Shown: positions 1 to 7,036 of the stretch, piece after piece | Layout: each line of letters opens with the position of its first letter | Numbering within the stretch: position 1 is the first letter of the stretch | Assembly: GCA_020444775.1 (NCBI GenBank) | Contig: JAGRHX010000223.1 | Location: 1 to 13,075 of the forward strand | Length of the DNA: 13,075 nt | Direction: 5' to 3' | From: Gammaproteobacteria bacterium | GTDB lineage: Bacteria; Pseudomonadota; Gammaproteobacteria; HK1 | The notes under the pieces: generated by a model | The model's database searches: none | Told to the model about the DNA's origin: nothing | Seen by the model: only the letters and a program-made list of their open reading frames with translations | Translations under genes and position numbers: made by a program

Positions 1-1
1 G

Positions 2-1663
2 CGGCACCGAACCGCAACGGGCGCCGAATACCCCGCGAAAATGACCGAGCGTCGTTTGCGGTTCCGCGGCGCGGCGGCGACCGGCGTGCGTTTCGACTGC
101 GATGGCGGTCGGATCGATGCGGGTGTCGGCAGCTATCACGAGGACCGGGATATCGTGCTGGTGGAGTCGCAATTGGTAGCGGTTAGCGACGCTGGAAGCT
201 CTTCGTACTGGCGAAGACCCGAGGATGTCACGATCAGCGACTGCTACATCACGGGAGGCGTTCGCATCCTGGGGGTTGGCGGGAACGGCGAGGCACTGGA
301 GGTCCGCCGCTCCTCGCTCGACGCCGAGCACGTCAAGCGACTCCGAGAGCGCGCGCCGACGCGTATCACGCTCGAGCGTGTTGTCCTGACCGCCGTCGGC
401 CGATCGCCTCTCTATATTGCTCCAGGTGTCACCGACTCGGTGCTCATCGACTCAGAGATCCGCGGGCATACGCGCCGGGCTGCAATCTATCTGGACGCCG
501 AGACGGCGAGGAACAGGATCGAGAACAATCTGTTCGACATCGATACCGAGGATGGCAAGATTGTCGGGTTCAATGATCGTGGCTGGCCGCAGATTGCCAT
601 AGACGCTTCGAGTCACAACATCATCATCAACAATGTTTTTCGCGATATCGAGAATGGCGGCGTCTATCTCTATCGCAACTGCGGCCTCGGCGGCACGATT
701 CGTCATTCGACACCGTCGTGGAACCGGATCATCAACAACGTGTTCATACTCGCCCCTGGGGCGGACAACCCCGCGATCTATATCGGCTCTCGCGACTACG
801 ACAGCTGGTACGAGAATGGGCATGGCCTGCCGGGCTGGACCCGTGTTGGCTGGATCGTACCCGCGGTCGGGGCCGTGCTCGAAGGGATCGACTACGGCCT
901 GGCGAAGCTCCATTGCGACGAGGACGAGTATTCGGGCAGTCCATATGGCAGCGGTCGCTCGAACAGCGACCACGCGCGCTTCAATGCCATCATGCAGAAT
1001 CAGTTCGTATCGTCGTCCTGGTCCAGGTCGATCCGAAGCCGCGATTGGTCAGACAACGAGCCCAACTTCTTCGCCGACAACAGGCTCGTCGAGGCCACGT
1101 TCATCGACGCTGACCGGCCCGCGGGTTGCTTCATCCCAGCGCTTGGCAACACGCTCCTGCGTGATGGACAGACGCGCGGGATCATTGGCGGCGATGGCTG
1201 TTACGAGGACGTCACCTGCCGCAACGGTGAGGCGGTGCGCTCGGGGACGAGGCACTGCAGAGTGCGCGAGCAAGCTTTCGGCTGCCGAGTCGTTGGCGAC
1301 AATCGCGGTTGCACCGGTCGTGTGCGCTGTCGTTCCGGAGAGCGACTTGTCGCCGCGAAGGCGGCCTGTAACCTCGAGTATGGTCGAGTCAGTGACGCTT
1401 ATCTGGACGCCACGCAGAGCCACCGGCTGCGGGTCGAGCGTGCATCGGACAAGCCCGAGGAGGGCACGTGCTTTCTCGCAGGTGCCTCGGTGAGCGAGCT
1501 GCAAGATGTGATCGACCCGGTCGACGGACGCGCGAGCGTTGGTTTCGGCTGCAGCGAGCACGACAAGAACGGTGGGGACTGTGACATTCGTGGGGCAGCC
1601 TACTGCCTGGCCGAACCCACGGTCGTGATGCCGCCTCGCTGGACGATGTCTGGCCGGTGGTAG
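2..1663 (+). CDS. Right-handed parallel beta-helix repeat protein with Cys-rich C-terminus (5' partial)
   Basis: The frame is open to the left edge with no stop. The first ATG, at 41, has no ribosome site and falls where beta-helix strands already begin, so the true start and any signal peptide probably lie upstream. Between about residues 100 and 350 (counted from the ATG at 41) there are repeated rungs with asparagine ladders, such as NRIENNLF, NIIINNVF, NRIINNVF and NAIMQNQF. These are typical of pectate-lyase-like parallel beta-helices that bind or cleave polysaccharide. No catalytic site could be assigned. The last ~180 residues are different: they hold 12 cysteines, an even number that suggests disulfides and export, and include a GCSEHDKNGGDC motif. 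The fold call is firm. The function (glycan lyase, adhesin or structural surface protein) is open. Confidence 0.8.
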   Translation, partial: RHRTATGAEYPAKMTERRLRFRGAAATGVRFDCDGGRIDAGVGSYHEDRDIVLVESQLVAVSDAGSSSYWRRPEDVTISDCYITGGVRILGVGGNGEALEVRRSSLDAEHVKRLRERAPTRITLERVVLTAVGRSPLYIAPGVTDSVLIDSEIRGHTRRAAIYLDAETARNRIENNLFDIDTEDGKIVGFNDRGWPQIAIDASSHNIIINNVFRDIENGGVYLYRNCGLGGTIRHSTPSWNRIINNVFILAPGADNPAIYIGSRDYDSWYENGHGLPGWTRVGWIVPAVGAVLEGIDYGLAKLHCDEDEYSGSPYGSGRSNSDHARFNAIMQNQFVSSSWSRSIRSRDWSDNEPNFFADNRLVEATFIDADRPAGCFIPALGNTLLRDGQTRGIIGGDGCYEDVTCRNGEAVRSGTRHCRVREQAFGCRVVGDNRGCTGRVRCRSGERLVAAKAACNLEYGRVSDAYLDATQSHRLRVERASDKPEEGTCFLAGASVSELQDVIDPVDGRASVGFGCSEHDKNGGDCDIRGAAYCLAEPTVVMPPRWTMSGRW

Positions 1664-1778
1664 TGGCAAGGCTGAACCGCGTCGAGCGGACTGAGCGGAC
1701 CCGCAGCCGGGATCTATCATCTATCAACAGTGCCTCCAGACCCTGAAGCTGACCGTCGTTCCCGGACCAGGAACGGCC

Positions 1779-2933
1779 ATGAGAAGCTCACAGGATCTGG
1801 TCGGCACGTTTCAGGACATCCCCATGCAGTACTACCGTCTCCGTTACGACATCCCCGCTGGCGATCGGCCGCGCGTGATCCGCAACCTGCAGGCGTTGCG
1901 GGCACAGCTCGACACCGATCTCCCGGCCAAGGACTCTGACAGCAATCTGTTGCTGGCGACCTGGAATATCCGCGATCTGGGCAAGTCGAACCGGCGGGGC
2001 AACGGTGAGCGTCTGCCGGAGAGCTACTTCTACATCGCCGAGATCCTCTCGCGCTTCGACTTCGTGGCCGTGCAGGAGGTCAACGAGCTGCCTGAATGGG
2101 AGCGGATCATGGATCTGCTGGGACCCAACTTCGACTACATCGCCACCGACGTCACCGACAGCGCGCTGGGCGGCAACGGTGAGCGGCTCACCTATCTGTG
2201 GGACCGGCGCAAGGTCTGGTTCCAGAAGATCGTCGGAGAGATCGTGCTACCGGCGTCCATGCTGATCAGTCGGGCGGAGCTCGAGGTCAATGGCAACAAG
2301 GTGGTGGCGGGGAAACAGTTCCGGCGAAGCCCGTTCGCGGCCAATTTCCAGTCGGGGTGGCTAAAGTTCGACGTCTGCACGGTGCACATCTATTACGGTG
2401 ATGACTCGGGCACCAAGCTGCAGGAGCGTATCGAAGAGATCGGGGCCATAGCCACGTATCTCGGGAAGCGGGCGGACGACGCCTTGCGGCTAGGTCGTGC
2501 CATCATCTTGCTCGGGGACTTCAACATCGTCCACCCGGAGCACAACACGATGCAGGCGCTGTTGCGCAGCGGTTTCGAGGTGCCGCAGGCCTTGCGTAGA
2601 CCCAGCAACATCGACCGCAGCAAGTACTACGACCAGATCGCCTTCAAGACCCGGCGCGAGGTGCTGGAGTACATCGACCAGCAGAGCGATGACCCACGCC
2701 AGCGCAATGCAGGTGTGTTCGAACTGTTCGACAGCGTGTTCCGCGACGATGCAGTGGCGCAATACCGTAGCATCGCGGCGCAGACGCCGAATGGCGACCA
2801 TCTAAGCCCCGAGCGTCTGGACCGTTACTATCACACCTGGCGTACCTATCAGCTCTCCGATCACAAACCCATGTGGGTACGTCTGCAGTCGGACGACAGC
2901 CACAAGTACCTGCAGCGGCTGGCGGCCGAGTAG
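1779..2933 (+). CDS. Endonuclease/exonuclease/phosphatase (EEP) family protein
   Basis: This 384-residue protein carries the ordered core motifs of the EEP (DNase I-like/AP endonuclease) fold. These are TWNIRDLG with Asn63, VQEVNE with metal-binding Glu100, a central VHIYYG strand, LLGDFN with Asp247 and Asn249, and SDHKPMW with Asp361 and His362. All active-site positions expected for a Mg-dependent phosphodiesterase/phosphomonoesterase are therefore present. The substrate (DNA, RNA, phosphoinositide or sphingolipid head group) cannot be told from sequence. No signal peptide is visible, so it is probably cytoplasmic. Two starts are possible. ATG 1779 has AGGAA 5 bases upstream. ATG 1824 (MQYYRLRY) has AGGA about 7 bases upstream and would remove 15 poorly structured residues. 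I keep the longer form. The gap of 115 bp from the beta-helix gene and 242 bp to the TIR gene argues against a tight operon. Confidence 0.85.
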   Translation: MRSSQDLVGTFQDIPMQYYRLRYDIPAGDRPRVIRNLQALRAQLDTDLPAKDSDSNLLLATWNIRDLGKSNRRGNGERLPESYFYIAEILSRFDFVAVQEVNELPEWERIMDLLGPNFDYIATDVTDSALGGNGERLTYLWDRRKVWFQKIVGEIVLPASMLISRAELEVNGNKVVAGKQFRRSPFAANFQSGWLKFDVCTVHIYYGDDSGTKLQERIEEIGAIATYLGKRADDALRLGRAIILLGDFNIVHPEHNTMQALLRSGFEVPQALRRPSNIDRSKYYDQIAFKTRREVLEYIDQQSDDPRQRNAGVFELFDSVFRDDAVAQYRSIAAQTPNGDHLSPERLDRYYHTWRTYQLSDHKPMWVRLQSDDSHKYLQRLAAE

Positions 2934-3051
2934 CGCGGTTTACGCTGCCGCAACCTCGCGATCACACGATGTCGGTGTACGCGGGCCCGACTCCGTCAAC
3001 CCACGGTTGGTGGCAGGCGTGTGCGTGGTGTCGATCGAAGCGCTGCGCTCT

Positions 3052-3085
3052 CCTGGTCTGCCGCGGTCCTGGCCCTGGTCTGCCG
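3052..3085 (+). repeat. 12-bp direct repeat, 22 bp apart, upstream of TIR gene
   Basis: CCTGGTCTGCCG occurs exactly at 3052-3063 and again at 3074-3085. The period is 22 bp, about two helical turns, so both copies would face the same side of DNA. It lies 91 bp before the TIR gene start and could be an operator. A chance duplication in GC-rich DNA is also possible. Confidence 0.4.
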
Positions 3086-3126
3086 ATGTTCCGTGGCGGT
3101 GAGCGCTTGCACCCGGATCTGTCCGC

Positions 3127-3140
3127 TTGATATCGATCAA
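3127..3140. promoter_or_regulatory. Short inverted repeat upstream of TIR gene
   Basis: TTGAT-ATCG-ATCAA is a 5-bp-arm dyad placed 35 bp before the TIR start codon, in a locally AT-richer spot. It may be part of a promoter or operator. The arms are short and no matching -10 or -35 pair was recognised. Confidence 0.2.
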
Positions 3141-3175
3141 CGACCTGTCTCAGAGGAGATCGACAATCGCGGCTC

Positions 3176-4099
3176 ATGACCGATTGGCTTGCATTGTTGA
3201 GTCCGAACCGTGTGGTTGCCTGGCGCCGTCTTTCGGTAGCGGCCGGCACACCGGGGCGACCGGTCGCCTACAGCTCGGCCGCGGTCAGCTTCGACGGCAT
3301 CGCGACCGGCGACCGGCTGTGGGTGATCACCCTGCTGCAGGCCAGCTATGGCCGGGTGCCTTCTCTGGTCGCTCGAATCACGGTCGACCGGGTGCTGCGA
3401 CCCGACGACCGGCTCGTCGATGAGCGGGACCGCGGCCTGCTACAGATCTACGGTCATAGCTGGACACGCGGAACCCGTTGCCCCGTGGTGGCCGTTGCTG
3501 ACGAGCACAGCTTTCTCGCGCCGTTCTTCGATGTAAGCACCTGGCTACGCTGTTTGCGACTGGTACCACGTCGGCGCAAGCACGAGCCCTTCGCGCGGCT
3601 GCTGGTCCCCGAGGAAGGCGATCCGAACTGGTCGCGCTTCGGTTGGCAGCTGCGCGGGCCGCGGCGGATCCTGGCCCCGGAACCGGCGGACTGGGTGCGG
3701 CGGCGGCTGGTGCCGGCGGGGCCGGGCGGCGGCCGCGAAGGCGTGTTCCTCAGCTACAGGTGGCACGAGGCGCAGCGGTCGGCCGTGCAGCTTGCGCGGG
3801 CGCTGACGCGACGTGGAACCCCGGTCTGGCTGGATTCGCTGGTCCTGTATCGCACACGACCGCGAACGCCAGACCTGGTTCTGCGAGCGCTGATCGGGGT
3901 CGGTCTGGACCGATGTCGGGCAGTGGTCGCCCTGGTGGGACCCGACTATCGGACAGACGCCCGACGCGCCGGCAGCTGGGTCGGCTGGGAGCTCAGCGAG
4001 GCTGCGAACCGACAGCGTCCGGTGATCGAGGTGTCCATCGATTCGCATGCCTGGCTCGATACGGCCCTACGAGAGCTGCAGGCGTATGCCATTACCTGA
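3176..4099 (+). CDS. TIR-domain protein with possible PUA/EVE-like N-terminal domain
   Basis: This 307-residue protein has two parts. Residues ~188-300 are a TIR domain: GVFLSYRWHE (BoxI-like, Ser193-Tyr194-Arg195), VWLDS at 217-221, a CRAVVALVGPDY strand-loop, then GSWVGWELSEA. In that last motif Glu272 sits where NADase TIR domains carry their catalytic glutamate. Bacterial TIR proteins of this kind cleave NAD+ or make cyclic ADP-ribose-type signals, often in antiphage defence; others are scaffolds. Residues ~1-185 are unlike TIR. A GDRLWVIT motif near residue 43, followed by a LVARITVDRVL strand, recalls PUA/EVE/ASCH-type domains, which read modified nucleic-acid bases; this is inference from a short motif. 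No signal peptide or membrane segment was seen. AGGAG at 3154-3158 lies 17 bases before the ATG, unusually far, and there is no better in-frame start, so translation may be weak. Stop is TGA at 4097. Confidence 0.8.
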   Translation: MTDWLALLSPNRVVAWRRLSVAAGTPGRPVAYSSAAVSFDGIATGDRLWVITLLQASYGRVPSLVARITVDRVLRPDDRLVDERDRGLLQIYGHSWTRGTRCPVVAVADEHSFLAPFFDVSTWLRCLRLVPRRRKHEPFARLLVPEEGDPNWSRFGWQLRGPRRILAPEPADWVRRRLVPAGPGGGREGVFLSYRWHEAQRSAVQLARALTRRGTPVWLDSLVLYRTRPRTPDLVLRALIGVGLDRCRAVVALVGPDYRTDARRAGSWVGWELSEAANRQRPVIEVSIDSHAWLDTALRELQAYAIT

Positions 4100-4110
4100 G
4101 GGCGGCCGCT

Positions 4111-4158
4111 CCAGGCCGACCCGGGCCGACCCGGGCCGACCCGGGCCGACCCGGGCCG
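4111..4158. repeat. 10-bp tandem repeat (CCGGGCCGAC)n
   Basis: Almost five head-to-tail copies of a 10-bp unit start 12 bases after the TIR stop. The first copy has one change (CCAGGCCGAC), the next three are exact, and the last ends in CCGCT. The unit contains overlapping palindromes (CCCGGG, GGCC), so the array can fold into small hairpins. Its 10-bp period is near one helical turn. It could be a protein-binding array, a variable-number repeat or a weak terminator for the TIR gene. Confidence 0.85.
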
Positions 4159-4276
4159 CTCGACTCATCCGCACGGGGTGGCTCGTCTTGTGGTCTTGCG
4201 AATCGTAGACTCGGTGCTGTGCGCGGCGTCGCTGGTACGGCGTGCCGTCGCCCGATCATCGCATCGTCACCCCGCC

Positions 4277-4282
4277 AGGAGG
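4277..4282 (+). promoter_or_regulatory. Ribosome binding site fixing the MmgE/PrpD start
   Basis: A full AGGAGG lies 5 bases before ATG 4288. It decides the start of the downstream gene against an open frame that runs about 640 bases further upstream through the TIR gene. Confidence 0.8.
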
Positions 4283-4287
4283 CCGCC

Positions 4288-5661
4288 ATGTCCGAGACAC
4301 TGCGCGAATCATCGACCGCCACCGAACAGCCGGTCACCCGACGGCTCGCCGACCATGCCACCGCTCTTCGCTTCGAAGATCTGCCGAGCGCGACCGTTGA
4401 GGTCGCCAAGCACTGTCTGCTCGACTGGCTGGGGGTGACCATAGCCGGCCAACGCGAGCCGCTGTCCCGGATGCTCACCGAACAGGTGCTGGCCGACGGT
4501 GGCGCGCCGCAGGCGACCCTGATTGGCGATGGCCGCAAGGTCAGCGCGCCACAGGCCGCTCTGGTCAATGGCAGCGCCTCGCACGCGCTCGATTTCGACG
4601 ACGTGCAGGAGCGCTTCCACGGTCATCCGACCGCGCCCGTCGCACCGGTGCTGCTCGCGCTGGCCGAGCAACAGGGCAGCACGGGGCGTGACTTCATCGC
4701 CGCGCTGGTCGCGGCGGTCGAGGCGGAGTGTCGGATCAACGTCTACATGGGTGACGGTCACTACGAGCGTGGCTGGCACTCGACCGCTACCAACGGCGCG
4801 TTTGGCGCGGCGGTGGCGGCCTCGCGTCTGCTCGGGCTGGATGCCCATCAGTGCGCGCTGGCGATGGGCGTGGCCGGAACGCAGGCCGCGGGCTTGCGCG
4901 CCATGTTCGGCACCATGTGCAAGCCGCTACATGCCGGCAAGGCCGCGCAGAATGGCTTGTTCGCCGCGCAGCTGGTCGCGCGTGGCTTCACCTCCAGGGC
5001 CGACGTGCTGGAGCGACCGATGGGTTTTGCCGCCACCCAGAGCGACGGCGCCGATGCGCAAGCGGCGCTCGCCGGACTCGGTGAGGGCTTCGAGATCCAG
5101 CAGGTGCTGTTCAAGTACCACGCCGCCTGCCACGGTGTGCACGCGACCATCGAGGCGATCCGCGCGATCCGCGCCAAGGCGGCCTTCCAGCCGGACGACG
5201 TTCAGCGTGTGGAGGTCGCGGTGCAGCGCGAGTACATGAACATCTGTGGCATCCCGACGCCGGAGACCGGCCTCGAAGGCAAGTTCAGCCTGCGGTTCTG
5301 TGCCGCGCTGGCGCTGGCCGGCGCGGACACCGCGCTCACCAGCACCTATAGCGACGCGAACGTCAAGGACCCGGCGATGGTGGCCTTGTTCGAGAAGGTG
5401 GTCATCGTGCCGGTGGAGCGGATGAAGATGAAGGTGGCCGAGGTGACCGTGCATCTGCACGACGGGGTGGTGCATCGAGAGCGCTACGATGCCGGGATCC
5501 CCGAGCGCGATCTGGCGCTGCAGTGGCGCAAGCTGGAAGCAAAGTTCCGCAGCTGTGCCGAGCCGACACTGGGTGCCGAGCAGACCGGCCGCCTTATCGA
5601 AGCTGTCGAACGGCTGGACACGGCCGCCGACCTGTCAGCGTTGCTCGCGGCCTGTGCTTGA
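4288..5661 (+). CDS. MmgE/PrpD family protein (2-methylcitrate dehydratase / cis-aconitate decarboxylase superfamily)
   Basis: At 457 residues this is the usual size for MmgE/PrpD enzymes, cytoplasmic proteins that dehydrate, decarboxylate or epimerise small polycarboxylic acids. Known members are PrpD, cis-aconitate decarboxylase and iminodisuccinate epimerase. Family signatures run in order: NGSASHALDFDD with Asp102, HGHPTAPVAPVLLALAE, GWHSTATNGAFGAA with His164, KPLHAGKAAQNG with Lys212 and Lys218, and KYHAACHGVHATIEAI with His278, Cys281 and His285. The polar residues that line the pocket in characterised members are thus kept, and I expect an active enzyme. The reaction is not predictable. 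No methylcitrate-cycle partner (PrpB, PrpC) is in the window, so the propionate role is not supported and I give no symbol. It converges with the S74 gene across a strong hairpin. Confidence 0.93.
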   Translation: MSETLRESSTATEQPVTRRLADHATALRFEDLPSATVEVAKHCLLDWLGVTIAGQREPLSRMLTEQVLADGGAPQATLIGDGRKVSAPQAALVNGSASHALDFDDVQERFHGHPTAPVAPVLLALAEQQGSTGRDFIAALVAAVEAECRINVYMGDGHYERGWHSTATNGAFGAAVAASRLLGLDAHQCALAMGVAGTQAAGLRAMFGTMCKPLHAGKAAQNGLFAAQLVARGFTSRADVLERPMGFAATQSDGADAQAALAGLGEGFEIQQVLFKYHAACHGVHATIEAIRAIRAKAAFQPDDVQRVEVAVQREYMNICGIPTPETGLEGKFSLRFCAALALAGADTALTSTYSDANVKDPAMVALFEKVVIVPVERMKMKVAEVTVHLHDGVVHRERYDAGIPERDLALQWRKLEAKFRSCAEPTLGAEQTGRLIEAVERLDTAADLSALLAACA

Positions 5662-5671
5662 AGAGTCCTGG

Positions 5672-5705
5672 GTCCCGATGTGCTCGATTGCGAGCGCATC
5701 GGGAC
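5672..5705. terminator. Long hairpin between convergent genes, probable bidirectional terminator
   Basis: A 15-bp stem (5672-5686 with 5691-5705, one G-T wobble) closes on the 4-base loop ATTG, 10 bases after the MmgE stop and 15 bases beyond the S74-gene stop on the other strand. The stem is very stable, but T-tracts on either side are poor (CCTTT on +). A terminator is the natural reading for a convergent junction. Confidence 0.65.
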
Positions 5706-5720
5706 GCCTTTCGCCCGATC

Positions 5721-6713
5721 TCAGCGCTTCGGGGCGCTCAGTGAATCGAGTCGCGCGGTGAGGGCCGCGATCGCCTCGGCCTGACGTTCGAGCAGATGGG
5801 CCTGCCGAGCGACGCTGGCTTCGAGTCGAAGTATGGTCGCCTCCTGGGCCTTGACCACCTCATTGGTATACAGCGCGACCTTCTTGTAGTTCACACCGTC
5901 CGGCTGACCCTTTTCGTCGTACAGCACCAGATCGGTCAGGCCGACCTCGTGTAGCTCTTCCGCGATCAGACCCACCGAGCGGTAACCGGGGGGACCAAAG
6001 CCTTCGCGCATCTCGTAGGTCTTGGTCTCGATATCGAGGATTCGGCTCGCCACCTCCAGGCCCAGTGGCTCGATGTTCTGCTTGTAGCGCAGTGACGAGC
6101 CTTCGCGGGTGATGACCCGGCTGTTCTCGAAGCCGCCGCATACCGTGCTGCCCCAGCTGCCCTCGTGACAGCCGCGTGCCCAGGTGACGTCGTACTTGCC
6201 CGGCCCGTTCCACACCGGCACCGTGTGCACACGCAGCATGCCCTGCACGTCGAGCTTCAGCGAGCTGTTGCTGTGGCCGCTGACGTTGAGGTCGTGCGGA
6301 TGTGTGCCGATGCCCAGGCGGCCGTCATTGGTGAGGGTCATGCGCCAGGTATTGTTGGTGCCGAACCACAAGTGGGTGTTCTCGAAGTTCCACAGCTCGG
6401 CGCCGCCGGCGGCGTGATAGTCGACCAGGAAGCCGCGCCGATCGTTGCCGGTGTGGCCGTTGCCCATGAGGATGCCGACGGTGCTCTTGGTCGGCCGGTA
6501 CAGATGCAGGACGTCTTGTGGCGTGGTCACGCCCAGACCGACCGCGTCGTACAGATACCAGGGGCGCAGCACGCCGCTGGTGCGTGCCCAGTCGTAGTCG
6601 TTGCCGGCGTGGCTGTCGTGCGTCAGACCGAGCAGTGTGGTGAAGGTGAGTACGGCGAGGATCAACAGTCGGTTGGTCTGCGCGAACGGCGATGGAGCAC
6701 GAGCAGTGTTCAT
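5721..6713 (-). CDS. Secreted protein with C-terminal peptidase S74 (intramolecular chaperone) domain
   Basis: This 330-residue protein starts with a Sec signal peptide: basic start, hydrophobic LLILAVLTFTTLLGL at ~16-30, likely cleavage after SHA (36). Residues ~37-200 contain GVTTPQDVLHL and GRLGIGT stretches, typical of fibrous stalks upstream of S74 domains, and one CHEGSWGSTVC loop that may form a disulfide. Residues ~204-330 are the S74 domain: SSLRYKQNIEPL, ETKTYEM, YRSVGLIAEELHEVGL, GVNYKKVALY, then a coiled coil (~287-326). The autoproteolytic Ser-Lys dyad of phage endosialidases (Ser, then Lys five residues on) fits Ser206-Lys211; the usual SD start is SS here. In phage tailspikes this domain drives trimerisation and cuts itself off. 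Here the exported form with no phage genes nearby suggests a trimeric envelope or extracellular protein. AGGAG (complement of 6721-6725) lies 7 bases before the ATG. Confidence 0.88.
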   Translation of the reverse strand: MNTARAPSPFAQTNRLLILAVLTFTTLLGLTHDSHAGNDYDWARTSGVLRPWYLYDAVGLGVTTPQDVLHLYRPTKSTVGILMGNGHTGNDRRGFLVDYHAAGGAELWNFENTHLWFGTNNTWRMTLTNDGRLGIGTHPHDLNVSGHSNSSLKLDVQGMLRVHTVPVWNGPGKYDVTWARGCHEGSWGSTVCGGFENSRVITREGSSLRYKQNIEPLGLEVASRILDIETKTYEMREGFGPPGYRSVGLIAEELHEVGLTDLVLYDEKGQPDGVNYKKVALYTNEVVKAQEATILRLEASVARQAHLLERQAEAIAALTARLDSLSAPKR

Positions 6714-7036
6714 CCCTGATCTCCTGTTGGTATCGAGTCCGGACGACTCGATCTGCCGGGGCCGCTACCGTGCGGCCTGTTCGGCGCCTGCGCTGGACCG
6801 ATTCGAGGGGCGAAGCGATCGTCGCACGGATGTATGGTCAGGCATCTGGACGCATCGGTGCCGTGATCCGGATCGCAGTTCACGAAGGGGACGGTTGAGC
6901 AAGCGGCAAGATCTGGTGGCGCGGCAGATGCGAGGTCGGACGGTTGACACAGGCCAGCGAGCCAATGGGGAACCATGCACATCCTTGTGCCTGGTCGGGC
7001 GTTGCCGTTCCCGAGTCGTCAAAGGGTGGTGTCGAA
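6714..7036. other. Intergenic region between S74 and NHL genes
   Basis: These 323 bases have no credible gene. The region carries the ribosome site and a strong dyad for the S74 gene (6721-6752), a 10-bp palindrome GATCCGGATC at 6865-6874, and a 10-bp direct repeat GGACGGTTGA at 6889-6898 and 6938-6947. No clear terminator for the NHL gene was found. Confidence 0.6.
6732..6752. promoter_or_regulatory. Perfect 8-bp inverted repeat upstream of S74 gene (operator or 5'UTR hairpin)
   Basis: ATCGAGTC (6732-6739) and GACTCGAT (6745-6752) form a perfect dyad around the 5-base spacer CGGAC. It sits 18-39 bases before the S74 start codon, just upstream of its AGGAG. It may be a repressor site overlapping the promoter, or an mRNA hairpin next to the ribosome site. 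Confidence 0.5.

Noticed and set aside
452..973. 173-codon minus-strand frame under the beta-helix gene
   Set aside because: It is an antisense shadow of a clearly coding beta-helix; long antisense frames are common in GC-rich genes.
984..1004. 14-bp match (ATCATGCAGAATCA) to 9960-9973
   Set aside because: It lies within coding sequence, and one such match is expected by chance at roughly this frequency in 13 kb.
1552..1590. Phospholipase A2-like C..HD motif in the beta-helix tail
   Set aside because: Only GCSEHD resembles it; the CCxxHDxC spacing and the calcium loop are missing.
3643..4287. N-terminal extension of the MmgE/PrpD gene by about 215 codons
   Set aside because: It overlaps the TIR gene in another frame, is low-complexity Gly/Ala/Arg translation across the tandem repeat, and AGGAGG plus ATG at 4288 gives the normal family start.
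6944..6949. Perfect TTGACA (-35) on the + strand
   Set aside because: No -10 hexamer 16-18 bases downstream, and transcription would run antisense into the NHL gene.
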